Shown here one piece after another: positions 34,183-42,846 of a stretch of 64,000 nt of DNA; within the stretch, counting starts at the first letter, position 1, and each line of letters opens with the position of its first letter. Below the pieces are notes generated by a model, which was not told the DNA's origin, did no database searches, and saw nothing but the letters and a program-made list of their open reading frames with translations. Location of the stretch: NCBI GenBank assembly GCA_900016875.1, contig FCNR01000060.1, forward strand, positions 45,643 through 109,642. The letters run 5' to 3'. Origin of the DNA: Eubacteriaceae bacterium CHKCI004. GTDB lineage: Bacteria; Bacillota; Clostridia; Lachnospirales; Lachnospiraceae. The translations under genes and the position numbers were made by a program.

Positions 34183-35436
34183 ATGAAGATTACACCAGTA
34201 AAAGGAACCAATGATTATCTGCCGGCGCAGGCGGAGTTAAGGGATTACCTTCAAAGAAAAATTTGTGAAACATATGAGAATTGTGGTTTCCAGAGAATTT
34301 TCACACCGATTCTCGAGGATATTGAAAACCTTGACAAAAGTGAGGGCGGCGAGAATCTCAATTTGATTTTTAAGGTGATGAAGAGGGGAGACAAGCTGAA
34401 AAAAGCGATGGAGGCAGGACAGGAATCACAGCTCGCAGATATGGGCCTCCGTTATGATCTGACGCTTCCGTTAAGCCGTTATTATGCTAACAATCGGGCG
34501 CATCTTCCGAATCCGTTTAAGGTTATCCAGATAGACAAAGTATATCGGGCGGAACGTCCGCAGAAGGGACGTCTTCGTGAGTTTATGCAGTGTGATATTG
34601 ATATTCTTGGTTCAGAGTCTCCAAGCTGCGAGATTGAGCTGATACACACAACCGCGAAAGCGCTGTTGAATATCGGTATAGATAATTTTAAAATCAAAAT
34701 CAATGATAAGAGAGTCTTAAAAGACATTCTTCTGACAACAGGATTTAAAGAGGAAGATTTGGACAGCGTCTGCATTTCTTTTGACAAATTGAATAAAATA
34801 AAAGCGGAAGGTGTGGCTCGTGAGCTGACAGAAAAAGGTTTTGATGAGAAAGTTATTGCTGATTTTATGGAATTAATTGGAAATGCTCCGTTTACCCTTG
34901 ATTACGTGAGGACAATCAGCAATAATAAGGAATATATAGATTCTCTTGCCAATATCATTGATATTTCCAACCGTCTGGCAGGGGACAGTTACAGTGTGGA
35001 ATATGATATGACTCTGGTGCGCGGACAGGGATATTATACGGGAACCGTATTTGAAATCGAGTCTCTGGATTTCAACAGTTCCATTGCCGGTGGAGGAAGA
35101 TACGATAATCTTATAGGTAAGTTTGTTAAGGAACAGGTGCCGGCGGTGGGATTCTCCATTGGTTTTGAGCGGATTTTCAGCATATTATCAGAGCGGCAGG
35201 CAAAGCTTGCAGATAAGCCTGAAAAAGTAGTGCTTTTGTATGATGAAGATCAGATTGAGCAGGCAATCATTCGCGCAGAAGAGCTTCGCGGTCAGTATAC
35301 CACGGCTCTTTATGTGAAACCGAAAAAGCTTGGCAAGTTTTTGAACCGGCTGGAAGAACAGGGATTTGACGGATTCCAGGTGCTCGGCAGAGATGAGGAT
35401 GTGAGAATGTTTAACGCCCGATCAGAGGATAATTAG
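34183..35436 (+). CDS. hisS: Histidyl-tRNA synthetase
   Basis: 417 residues; ATG 34183 follows AGGAGG. Class II motifs are visible: PILEDIENLDKSEG (motif 1 region), LRYDLTLPLSRYYA, VYRAERPQKGRLREFMQCDIDILG (motif 2), and AVGFSIGFERIF (motif 3). The histidine-specific segments are LVRGQGYYTGTVFEIE and IAGGGRYDNL. In most bacterial HisRS the first reads LVRGLDYY; here QG replaces LD, although the key Arg stays. The N-terminus VKGTNDYLP also differs from the usual RGTRD. A HisZ-like paralogue is possible, but the intact ATP and histidine motifs favour a working synthetase. No T-box is seen in the leader. Confidence 0.88.
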   Translation: MKITPVKGTNDYLPAQAELRDYLQRKICETYENCGFQRIFTPILEDIENLDKSEGGENLNLIFKVMKRGDKLKKAMEAGQESQLADMGLRYDLTLPLSRYYANNRAHLPNPFKVIQIDKVYRAERPQKGRLREFMQCDIDILGSESPSCEIELIHTTAKALLNIGIDNFKIKINDKRVLKDILLTTGFKEEDLDSVCISFDKLNKIKAEGVARELTEKGFDEKVIADFMELIGNAPFTLDYVRTISNNKEYIDSLANIIDISNRLAGDSYSVEYDMTLVRGQGYYTGTVFEIESLDFNSSIAGGGRYDNLIGKFVKEQVPAVGFSIGFERIFSILSERQAKLADKPEKVVLLYDEDQIEQAIIRAEELRGQYTTALYVKPKKLGKFLNRLEEQGFDGFQVLGRDEDVRMFNARSEDN

Positions 35437-35589
35437 CGTGCCATTGTTTTAACAGCCGGCGCACCTGCTATTTTTCAGTGTGGATTTTTAAGGCAAAATA
35501 TGGTATTATTAACAAAACATTGCCCGATACCGGGGTGCGTTAAGACACTTTGGTACGAAAAATGAATAATCAGGATGAAAGGTCAGGAC

Positions 35590-36105
35590 ATGGACGGAAG
35601 TATACAGGTATATTATGGTGAAGGAAGAGGGAAGACCACAGCGGCTCTGGGGCTGGGGATTCGTGCTGCCGGCATAGGGAAACAGGTGATTATGGTACAG
35701 TTTCTCAAATGTAAACATTCGGATACCCTTGATTTTCTCAAAAAACTGGAACCGGAACTGCAGATTTTCCGCTTCGCGAAAGCGGCCTGTGCCTATTCCG
35801 ATATGGATGAGGAAGAAAGGCAGGAACAATTGTCAAATATCAGAATGGCTCTTGGATATACAAGAAAGGTTCTGGATACCGGACAATGTGATCTGCTGAT
35901 TCTCGATGAAATATTTGGTCTGATTGATTATAATATCATCACCATGGATGATCTGCGGGAATTGCTGGCGGCAAAAGATGAGTCTACAGATTTGATTCTC
36001 ACCGGAAGGAATCTTCCGGAAGAAGTTCGCGAGCTGGCAGATTGCATTTATTATATCCATACGGAGAAAGAACAGGCAGGAGAGATTCTTAGTGCCGACA
36101 GATAA
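35590..36105 (+). CDS. cobO: Cob(I)alamin adenosyltransferase, CobO/BtuR family
   Basis: 171 residues from ATG 35590, which has AAAGG 7 nt upstream; an in-frame ATG at 35575 is less well placed. The P-loop GEGRGKTTAALG lies near the N-terminus (about residues 9-20), followed by GIGKQVIMVQFLK and the DLLILDEIFGLIDY Walker-B-like segment, which define CobO/BtuR. The enzyme transfers the adenosyl group of ATP to cob(I)alamin to make coenzyme B12. It is slightly shorter than E. coli BtuR (196) and lacks its N-terminal extension. No other cobalamin genes are adjacent, so a salvage role is likely. Confidence 0.9.
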   Translation: MDGSIQVYYGEGRGKTTAALGLGIRAAGIGKQVIMVQFLKCKHSDTLDFLKKLEPELQIFRFAKAACAYSDMDEEERQEQLSNIRMALGYTRKVLDTGQCDLLILDEIFGLIDYNIITMDDLRELLAAKDESTDLILTGRNLPEEVRELADCIYYIHTEKEQAGEILSADR

Positions 36106-36184
36106 TGACAGAACATACTGACATCACAGAGGACTGACAGAAGACAATAATCTGCCGTATGCAGACAGATGAAGAAAACACGTA

Positions 36185-36217
36185 TAGCCGGCCGGCGGTT
36201 TTTCCAAATGGCCGGCT
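36185..36217 (+). repeat. GC-rich hairpin before dapA
   Basis: AGCCGGCC (36185-36192) pairs perfectly with GGCCGGCT (36210-36217). There is no T-run. It lies about 33 nt before the dapA start and could end readthrough or be a leader structure. Confidence 0.5.
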
Positions 36218-36249
36218 GTATGATAGAAGAGCAGAAAGGAAGGATGAAT

Positions 36250-37134
36250 ATGGCAATTTTTACTGGCGCAGGTGTTGCAATCGCCACACCGTTTGACGAG
36301 AACTATAATATTGATTATGACAGTTTTGGGAAGCTGATTGATTTTCAGATTGAAAACAAGACAGATGCCATCATTGTATGCGGTACTACAGGTGAAGCTT
36401 CTACGCTGAATCATGAAGAGCACATTGCAGCGATTCGATATTGTGTGAACCGTACCAATAAAAGAGTGCCGGTAATTGCCGGAACCGGATCCAACGATTC
36501 GAGAACGGCATCCTGGCTGACCCATCAGGCAGAGCTGGCGGGAGCGGACGCTGCTCTGGTTGTGACGCCGTATTATAATAAAGCTACACAGAACGGTCTG
36601 ATCGACCATTATTCTTATGTGGCAAGACATACCAATCTTCCGTTGATTTTATATAATGTGCCGAGCCGCACCGGATGTAAGATCAATGCGGATACGATGG
36701 CGTATCTGGTAAAGAATGTAGACAACATTGTGGGTATTAAAGATGCGGTTGGTGATGTTTCCTATACTGCGCAGTTAATGTATGAAACGCAGGGAGATAT
36801 TGATGTGTACTCCGGAAACGATGACATGATTGTTCCGATGATGTCATTGGGCGCGAAAGGCGTTATTTCCGTTTTATCCAATGTTGCGCCGGAAGATACT
36901 CATAATATCTGTGCGGAATACATGGCAGGAAATGTAGAGAAAAGTCGTGAGCTCCAGATTAAATACCTGGAATTGATTCATGCCCTTTTCTGTGAGGTGA
37001 ATCCGATTCCTGTTAAGAAGGCTCTTGAACTCATGGGAATCTGCGGACCACATCTGAGACGTCCGCTGACAGAAATGGAAGACGCCAATACAGAACGTCT
37101 GAGAAAAGCAATGATTGAGGTAGGGATCCTTTAA
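36250..37134 (+). CDS. dapA: 4-hydroxy-tetrahydrodipicolinate synthase
   Basis: 294 residues, with ATG 36250 placed 6 nt after AAAGGAAGG; ATG 36244 in the same frame is too close to the site. DapA condenses pyruvate and aspartate semialdehyde in the lysine/diaminopimelate pathway. CGTTGEASTLNHEEH (about residues 41-55), VTPYYNKATQNGL with the Tyr of the catalytic triad, LYNVPSRTG and GIKDAVGD with the Schiff-base Lys are all present. Length is standard (about 292). dapB follows 21 nt downstream, so the two form an operon. Confidence 0.97.
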   Translation: MAIFTGAGVAIATPFDENYNIDYDSFGKLIDFQIENKTDAIIVCGTTGEASTLNHEEHIAAIRYCVNRTNKRVPVIAGTGSNDSRTASWLTHQAELAGADAALVVTPYYNKATQNGLIDHYSYVARHTNLPLILYNVPSRTGCKINADTMAYLVKNVDNIVGIKDAVGDVSYTAQLMYETQGDIDVYSGNDDMIVPMMSLGAKGVISVLSNVAPEDTHNICAEYMAGNVEKSRELQIKYLELIHALFCEVNPIPVKKALELMGICGPHLRRPLTEMEDANTERLRKAMIEVGIL

Positions 37135-37155
37135 ATAAAGAAAGCGAGGAGCATT

Positions 37156-37920
37156 ATGACAAAGGTACTGATGTACGGATGTAATGGCTATATGGGACAT
37201 GTCATTTGCGATTTAATAAAAGATATGGACAATGTGGAAGTGGCAGCCGGCGTGGACGTGACAGCCGGAAAGCAGGAGGATTTTCCTGTTTTTACTTCAC
37301 TTGACGAAGTAAATGTACCGGTGGATGCCATCATTGATTTCTCTGCCGCTCCGGCAGTGGATGCAGTTCTTGATTATGCGGCGGAGAAACAGATTCCTCT
37401 TGTAGAATGTACCACAGGGCTTAGCGACGAACAGCTTGCTCATCTGAAAGAATGCAGCCAGAGAACAGCGATCCTGCGCTCTGCCAACATGTCTCTTGGT
37501 ATTAATACACTCTTAAAAATGGTTAAGACAGCAGCAAAAGTTCTGGGTGATGCTGGTTTTGATATTGATATCGTTGAGAAACATCACAGAAGGAAACTGG
37601 ATGCTCCTTCAGGCACGGCGCTTGCCCTGGCGGACTCCATCAATGAGGCCAGCGAAGGCAGATATGAATATGTTTTTGACCGCAGTCAGCGTCGGATGCA
37701 GCGTCCGGCGGATGAGATCGGAATTTCAGCAGTGCGCGGCGGAACTATCGTTGGTGAGCATGAGATTATTTTTGCCGGTACAGACGAAGTTATAGAATTT
37801 AAACACACTGCTTATTCCAGAGCCGTTTTTGGAAAAGGAGCCATCCAGGCAGCTGTTTATCTGGCAGGTAAACCGGCGGGACTTTATGATATGAGCGATG
37901 TGATTGACGGAGTGGAATAA
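37156..37920 (+). CDS. dapB: 4-hydroxy-tetrahydrodipicolinate reductase
   Basis: 254 residues; ATG 37156 follows GCGAGGAGC. An N-terminal Rossmann motif (YGCNGYMGHVI, where many homologues have GxxGxMG) binds NAD(P)H. IDFSAAPAVDAVLDYA and VECTTGLSDEQ follow. The signature EKHHRRKLDAPSGTALALAD (about 136-155) holds the catalytic His and Lys. It catalyses the second committed step after DapA. The stop is only 6 nt from the stop of the convergent subtilase gene. Confidence 0.97.
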   Translation: MTKVLMYGCNGYMGHVICDLIKDMDNVEVAAGVDVTAGKQEDFPVFTSLDEVNVPVDAIIDFSAAPAVDAVLDYAAEKQIPLVECTTGLSDEQLAHLKECSQRTAILRSANMSLGINTLLKMVKTAAKVLGDAGFDIDIVEKHHRRKLDAPSGTALALADSINEASEGRYEYVFDRSQRRMQRPADEIGISAVRGGTIVGEHEIIFAGTDEVIEFKHTAYSRAVFGKGAIQAAVYLAGKPAGLYDMSDVIDGVE

Positions 37921-37926
37921 ATTATT

Positions 37927-39699
37927 TTACCGCGGGAGACTGTCCCGCACACATAAAGCGCCCCATCCCACAGAGGGATTGGGATATTGTGAAAATTCAG
38001 GCAGAGGTCTTGCTCCCTTTTGGAGCAGGGCCTTTACTTTTTCTCCGTATAAAAAAGGATCGTTTCCCATGACGATTCCAAATTGCATCAGCAGAGCGGC
38101 TGCGCCGGTTACAAAAGGAGCGGCCATGGAAGTTCCGTTTCGTACGCTGTATCCTCCGCCTGGCGCGGTGCTTAATATGTTGACTGCAGGTGCGGTGAGA
38201 TCTGGTTTGGCATCCAGTATACTGGTGAAGCCTCTGCCGGAAAAGGATGCAAAAGTATCTGTGGCGCTGTCATAACCGCTTACGCTGATCACGTTTCTGG
38301 CGGTAGATGGGACGGTCATAGTCATTTCAGCAGAAGCATCCAGAAATCCGGTCGATGAAGAAGTCGCTTCCCGGGAAGGAAGCCAGAGATTTACATATCC
38401 GTTAGTGGAAGATTCAGAGACAATGTATAATTGCCAAATACCGGGATGAATCGTTGCCTGAGAGGATGGAAGAATAACGAGGAACATTTCCTGTAAAGGC
38501 TGATAAGGTGTTGGTTCACTTATTATCAGACGAATGAGGTTATCATCCAGTTCAAAACGGTAAATACCTGGCAAACCGGGAATTACAATCTCCGTATTTT
38601 GAGACGGCAGAGACAGCCGGTAACGGAACTGATCGCCATAATATTTCCAGAGCTGTACATACAGACTTGTTTCGCCGGGGGCAACACTGAAAGCGACACT
38701 TTTTTCCTCGCCGGATATGACCCGGAGACTGCTGTGACGCCGGGAGATTCCTTCATTGCCGGTGGCGGTAATAACGACATTTTTTCCGTAAAAAATGCAG
38801 CTTTCCAGGTAGCGTTCAATCAGGCTGCTGCCATCGTGGGGGCCGTCATTGGAACCATAGCTGATATTAATGCAAAGGGGAAGCAGCCTTTCTGATGTGA
38901 AGCGAACGGCATAGTCCACCGCCATCATAAGGTTCGCATAATCGGTAAAAACGGAATCCGCGTCATTTTTGAGTTTGACGACAAGCAGAGAGGATTCCGG
39001 CGCCACTCCGCGGTTTCGTCCGCCGCTGCTGCGTCCGTTACCTGCGCAGATGCCTGCAATATGTGTTCCGTGACCGGTGGAATCAGCAGAAGGACGAGGC
39101 AGGATTGCTGAGCCGTTTGTCCCGTCAGTTGTGCTCAGTAAATTATTCAGATCATCGTTGGAAAAAATACGTCCCAGTCCATAGCGGTTATTTCCATCAT
39201 AAGCAAGAGTCTGATCCCAATAAGTGATGATACGGGAAGCTCCTGATTCGGAGCGAAAATCCGGATGCCGGTAATCAACACCGGAGTCCAGAATTGCAAC
39301 GACTGTACCTCGTCCGGTCAGAGATTCATAGGGAGGATTTTCTGTTAAAACGCCCGGACTGAAAAAAAACGGTCGTCCGGACAGGCAGGAATCAGAAATT
39401 CCGGTGATTTCTTCCTCGTAAAGAGGACGTGGAAGCTCCAGATAAAGTATTTGTGGATATTGAAGGAGATCGGGTATCTGTGCCGCTGGAATTTTAATAA
39501 TGGCATAATTGCCGAGAAGAGGCACGATCGATATAGTAAAATTTGCCTCAATTTCCGAAAGTGAACCCTGATAAAGCAGAATTAAAGTCCAAAGGCGGGT
39601 TGACGGTTCATAACCGGAACGCAGTACTGGATTTTTTAATCGTTCTCCTTCGGGAAGAGAGAGGGACAGTGACAGTTCAGAATCTAATTTTTGCTCCAT
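37927..39699 (-). CDS. Csp-like S8 subtilase with jelly-roll insertion
   Basis: 590 residues on the minus strand; ATG 39699 is preceded by AGAGGAG at 12 nt. All catalytic residues are present: D138 (AILDSGVDYRHPDF), H210 (STGHGTHIAGI), N315 (TATGNEG) and S524 (NGTSMAAP). Residues ~330-460 interrupt the catalytic domain with a beta-rich stretch (VAFSVAPGETSLYVQLWKYYGDQFRY), matching the jelly-roll of clostridial Csp germination proteases. There is no classic signal peptide; residues 1-95 look like the Csp prodomain. Csp proteases cut the spore cortex hydrolase SleC, but Lachnospiraceae carry several paralogues, so a germination role is only possible. It lies convergent to dapB. Confidence 0.85.
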   Translation of the reverse strand: MEQKLDSELSLSLSLPEGERLKNPVLRSGYEPSTRLWTLILLYQGSLSEIEANFTISIVPLLGNYAIIKIPAAQIPDLLQYPQILYLELPRPLYEEEITGISDSCLSGRPFFFSPGVLTENPPYESLTGRGTVVAILDSGVDYRHPDFRSESGASRIITYWDQTLAYDGNNRYGLGRIFSNDDLNNLLSTTDGTNGSAILPRPSADSTGHGTHIAGICAGNGRSSGGRNRGVAPESSLLVVKLKNDADSVFTDYANLMMAVDYAVRFTSERLLPLCINISYGSNDGPHDGSSLIERYLESCIFYGKNVVITATGNEGISRRHSSLRVISGEEKSVAFSVAPGETSLYVQLWKYYGDQFRYRLSLPSQNTEIVIPGLPGIYRFELDDNLIRLIISEPTPYQPLQEMFLVILPSSQATIHPGIWQLYIVSESSTNGYVNLWLPSREATSSSTGFLDASAEMTMTVPSTARNVISVSGYDSATDTFASFSGRGFTSILDAKPDLTAPAVNILSTAPGGGYSVRNGTSMAAPFVTGAAALLMQFGIVMGNDPFLYGEKVKALLQKGARPLPEFSQYPNPSVGWGALCVRDSLPR

Positions 39700-39850
39700 A
39701 GAATAGGGGTACTCCTCTTTTGATTCAGATCTTTTTAATCATATGAAAGTGAGAGGCAGTTTATTATCAAATGGAGATTTACCTGCCCTTGCCCGCTAAG
39801 CGATAATGTGCTATATTGAAGACGTTTGTGTGTAGAATGGAGGAAGAAAG

Positions 39851-40297
39851 ATGAAGGCAGTAATTCAATTAGTTTCAAAAGCTGCTGTCACTGTTGAGAG
39901 GGAGGAAAAAAGGGAGATTGGTCCTGGTTATGTGATTCTTCTTGGTGTGGCAGAAGGCGATACGGAAGAGACAATGAAAAAAATGGTAAAAAAGATAATC
40001 GATCTGCGCTTGTTCCAGGATGAGAATGGAAAAACCAATCTTTCTGTTGAGGATGTGAAAGGAGATTTTCTTGTGGTGTCTCAGTTTACTCTTCTGGCAG
40101 ACTGCCGGAAAGGGCGGCGTCCGAGTTTTGTGAAAGCCGGCAATCCCGCAGAGGCAAAAAAAATATATGAAGCATTTATTGAAGAATGTAAAAAGAGAAT
40201 TGATACAGTGAAACATGGAGAGTTTGGCGCATATATGCAGGTGGAACTTGTGAACGACGGGCCGTTTACCATTGTGCTTGACAGTGATGAACTGTAA
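39851..40297 (+). CDS. dtd: D-aminoacyl-tRNA deacylase
   Basis: 148 residues; ATG 39851 follows GGAGGAAG. It begins MKAVIQLVSKAAVTV as in the DTD family. VVSQFTLLADCRKGRRPSF holds the SQFT motif, and the C-terminal NDGPFTIVLDS holds the Gly-Pro (GP) motif that forms the cross-subunit active site. The enzyme hydrolyses D-amino acids (and Gly-tRNA-Ala) from mischarged tRNAs and works as a dimer. Length matches the family (about 145-150). It is transcribed divergently from the subtilase, with a 150-bp gap. Confidence 0.97.
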   Translation: MKAVIQLVSKAAVTVEREEKREIGPGYVILLGVAEGDTEETMKKMVKKIIDLRLFQDENGKTNLSVEDVKGDFLVVSQFTLLADCRKGRRPSFVKAGNPAEAKKIYEAFIEECKKRIDTVKHGEFGAYMQVELVNDGPFTIVLDSDEL

Positions 40298-40322
40298 AAA
40301 ATGAAGCAATTTATTAAAGAAC

Positions 40323-40352
40323 TTGCATTTTATGGGTGATTTACTATATAAT
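40323..40352 (+). promoter_or_regulatory. icd promoter
   Basis: -35 TTGCAT (40323-40328), an 18-bp spacer and -10 TATAAT (40347-40352). Confidence 0.75.
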
Positions 40353-40360
40353 ACCTCTGG

Positions 40361-40399
40361 GCAATGCGTTTAAAGCGCCGATCGCTCGGTCCGCATTGC
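40361..40399 (+). promoter_or_regulatory. 5'-terminal hairpin of the icd leader
   Basis: GCAATGCG (40361-40368) pairs perfectly with CGCATTGC (40392-40399). Transcription should begin near 40359, so the mRNA would start with this stem. It may protect the 5' end. No T-run follows. Confidence 0.55.
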
Positions 40400-40447
40400 G
40401 GCTGGAAAGTTATACAGGAATCACATGTATCAGGAAAGGAGACCGTA

Positions 40448-41659
40448 ATGGATAAGATCAAAATGACCACTCCTCTCGTTGAGATGGACGGAGACGAGAT
40501 GACCAGAATCCTCTGGAAGATGATTAAAGATGAACTGCTTCTGCCGTTTATCGACTTAAAGACAGAATATTACGACCTGGGTCTGGAACACAGAGACGAG
40601 ACCAGAGATCAGGTGACGATAGATTCCGCCAATGCGGCGAAAAAATACGGCGTTGCGGTAAAATGTGCGACCATCACGCCAAATGCGGCGAGAATGGATG
40701 AGTACAATTTGAAGGAAATGTACAGAAGCCCAAACGGGACTATCCGTGCCATCCTGGACGGAACGGTATTCCGCGCGCCGATCGTGGTAAAAGGTATTGA
40801 ACCGACCGTGAAGACATGGAAGAAGCCGATCACTATCGCAAGACATGCTTACGGTGATGTGTACAAGGGAACAGAGATGAAGGTTCCGGGTCCTGGAAAA
40901 GCGGAACTTGTCTTTACCGGAGAGGACGGACAGGAAGTGCGCGAATTTATCCATGAATTTGACGGCCCGGGCATCCTGCAGGGTATGCATAACCTGGAAA
41001 GCTCCATCAGCAGCTTTGCGAGATCCTGTTTCAACTATGCACTGGAAACAAAGCAGGATCTGTGGTTCGCCACCAAGGATACCATTTCCAAAAAATACGA
41101 TCATACATTTAAAGACATTTTCCAGGACATTTTCGATGCGGAATACAAAGAGAAGTTTGACGCCGCAGGTATCGAATATTTCTATACACTGATCGATGAC
41201 GCCGTAGCCAGAGTCATTCGTTCCGAGGGAGGCTACATATGGGCATGTAAGAACTATGACGGCGACGTTATGAGTGATATGGTGGCTACAGCTTTCGGTT
41301 CTCTCGCCATGATGACTTCCGTGCTGGTGGCTCCGGATGGAACCACGGAATACGAAGCGGCGCACGGAACCGTGCAGAGACATTATTACAAACATCTCAA
41401 AGGCGAGGAGACTTCTACCAACTCCGTGGCAACGATCTTTGCCTGGTCAGGCGCTCTCCGCAAGAGAGGAAAGCTTGACGGTATCGAGGAACTGGTACAG
41501 TTTGCAGATAAGCTGGAAGAGGCGACCATCGAGACCATCGAGGGCGGCACCATGACAAAAGACCTGGCGCTGATCACCACCCTTGAAAATGTAAACACAG
41601 TAAACAGCGAAGGCTTTATCAAGGCGATTCGCAGTCTGCTGGAGAAAAAATTAGGATAA
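40448..41659 (+). CDS. icd: NADP-dependent isocitrate dehydrogenase
   Basis: 403 residues from ATG 40448, 5 nt after AAAGGAG; the frame extends upstream to 40364 but through the leader hairpin. It belongs to the eukaryote-like dimeric IDH group (opening [19 protein letters not shown]). [17 protein letters not shown] and [20 protein letters not shown] are typical. The substrate segment has the SPNGT and R residues, and [10 protein letters not shown] marks the NADP-binding loop. It makes 2-oxoglutarate and NADPH. Together with the aconitase-family enzyme at 9.6 kb it supports a half TCA cycle toward glutamate. It has its own promoter and terminator. Confidence 0.95.
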   Translation: MDKIKMTTPLVEMDGDEMTRILWKMIKDELLLPFIDLKTEYYDLGLEHRDETRDQVTIDSANAAKKYGVAVKCATITPNAARMDEYNLKEMYRSPNGTIRAILDGTVFRAPIVVKGIEPTVKTWKKPITIARHAYGDVYKGTEMKVPGPGKAELVFTGEDGQEVREFIHEFDGPGILQGMHNLESSISSFARSCFNYALETKQDLWFATKDTISKKYDHTFKDIFQDIFDAEYKEKFDAAGIEYFYTLIDDAVARVIRSEGGYIWACKNYDGDVMSDMVATAFGSLAMMTSVLVAPDGTTEYEAAHGTVQRHYYKHLKGEETSTNSVATIFAWSGALRKRGKLDGIEELVQFADKLEEATIETIEGGTMTKDLALITTLENVNTVNSEGFIKAIRSLLEKKLG

Positions 41660-41678
41660 ATTACCTTGACTGTATGGG

Positions 41679-41714
41679 ACCATGGCGTCATATGCTATAT
41701 GATGCCGTGGTTTT
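41679..41714 (+). terminator. icd terminator
   Basis: ACCATGGCGTCATAT (41679-41693) pairs with the ATATGATGCCGTGGT arm ending near 41711, with two wobbles over 15 bp, followed by TTTT. Confidence 0.8.
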
Positions 41715-41803
41715 GCAGCGTTTTGACCAACAAAATCCGGACAATAGTAATTAGAAAAAATGTAAGTGTATCCGGAAAGATATGCATTAGGAAAGAGGTT
41801 ATT

Positions 41804-42691
41804 ATGGATTTTAAGCCTGTCAGGGCAGAAGACAAGGAAACGATAAACAAGTATTTGCAGCATGTGAGTTCCAGAAGCTGTGATATGAGCTTTGCGGCCA
41901 TCTATCTCTGGAAGGGATTTTACCATGTGGAATACGTGGAATGTGAGGGAATGATCGTGTTCCGATCCAACGAGGAGAAAACGAGCTTTTCCTTCCCACT
42001 GGGAGCAGGAGATCCGAAAAAAGCCATCGACAAGCTCATGGAAGACTGCCGGGAAAAAGGAATCCCTCTGGTCTTCCACGGTATTTCCAGAGAGATGGAG
42101 CAGTATCTCGAGGAGAATTATCCGGGCAAGTTTGAAGTAGAATTTGACAGGGATATTGCAGATTATGTTTATGAAACTCAGGCGCTTATTGAGCTGAAAG
42201 GCAGAAAATATCACGGAAAGAAGAACCATATCAATAAATTCAATAAAACCTATGACTGGAGCTATGAAGCAATCACATCGGAGAATACCCAGGAATGTCT
42301 CGATATGCTGAAAGTATGGAAATCGCAGAACTGCGCGCCTGAAGATCTGGAAAAACACGCGGAGATCTGCGTGTCGGAAGCTTCCCTCAAAGAACGGGAA
42401 TTCCTTGGATTAAAGGGCGGCCTCATCCGTGTGGACGGCAAGGTTGTCGCCTTTGCGGTGGGAGAAAAGATTCACCCGGATACATTCTGTGTGCATATTG
42501 AAAAAGCATTTGCCGATGTGCAGGGCGCTTACTCCGTCATTAATCAGCAGTTTCTTGTCCATGAAGCGCAGGACTGCAAATACGTCAATCGGGAGGACGA
42601 CGTGGGAGACCCGGGACTCCGCAAAGCGAAGCTCTCCTACCATCCGGCATTCCTGGAGGAGAAGGGGTTCGCCGTCTATAAAGAATCTTAA
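41804..42691 (+). CDS. DUF2156 (LPG-synthase C-terminal domain-like) protein
   Basis: 295 residues from ATG 41804, which follows AAAGAGG; the same frame runs up to 41666 through the icd terminator and is not used. The protein is a tandem GNAT-like fold with no membrane helices. KYHGKKNHINKFNKTYDWSYE (two parts, about residues 136-156) and the C-terminal YKYVNREDDVGDPGLRKAKLSYHP-like segment are the DUF2156 hallmarks, shared with the aminoacyl-transfer domain of MprF. Without MprF's membrane part it may transfer amino acids from tRNA to a soluble or lipid acceptor. Function is inferred from the fold only. Confidence 0.82.
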   Translation: MDFKPVRAEDKETINKYLQHVSSRSCDMSFAAIYLWKGFYHVEYVECEGMIVFRSNEEKTSFSFPLGAGDPKKAIDKLMEDCREKGIPLVFHGISREMEQYLEENYPGKFEVEFDRDIADYVYETQALIELKGRKYHGKKNHINKFNKTYDWSYEAITSENTQECLDMLKVWKSQNCAPEDLEKHAEICVSEASLKEREFLGLKGGLIRVDGKVVAFAVGEKIHPDTFCVHIEKAFADVQGAYSVINQQFLVHEAQDCKYVNREDDVGDPGLRKAKLSYHPAFLEEKGFAVYKES

Positions 42692-42701
42692 AATAAGAAT
42701 C

Positions 42702-42730
42702 TTGACATGCATAAGGGAAAACTGTATTAT
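42702..42730 (+). promoter_or_regulatory. pyrBI promoter
   Basis: -35 TTGACA (42702-42707), a 17-bp spacer and -10 TATTAT (42725-42730). Confidence 0.8.
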
Positions 42731-42788
42731 CAGATGAAGAAAGTTGATTCTTCATCTGATGGACGCTCTGATATATCAAAAGAGCGTC
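42731..42788 (+). promoter_or_regulatory. two tandem hairpins in the pyrBI leader
   Basis: CAGATGAAGAA (42731-42741) pairs with TTCTTCATCTG (42748-42758). Right after it GACGCTCT (42762-42769) pairs with AGAGCGTC (42781-42788). Neither is followed by a T-run, so they are not plain terminators. Transcription would start within the first arm. They may set mRNA stability or respond to a regulator. No PyrR-type binding loop is clearly visible. Confidence 0.6.
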
Positions 42789-42846
42789 ATGGAATTGACG
42801 AGACAAAAAGGAAAGCAATATATCCACTTGGAAAAGGGAGGTCGTC

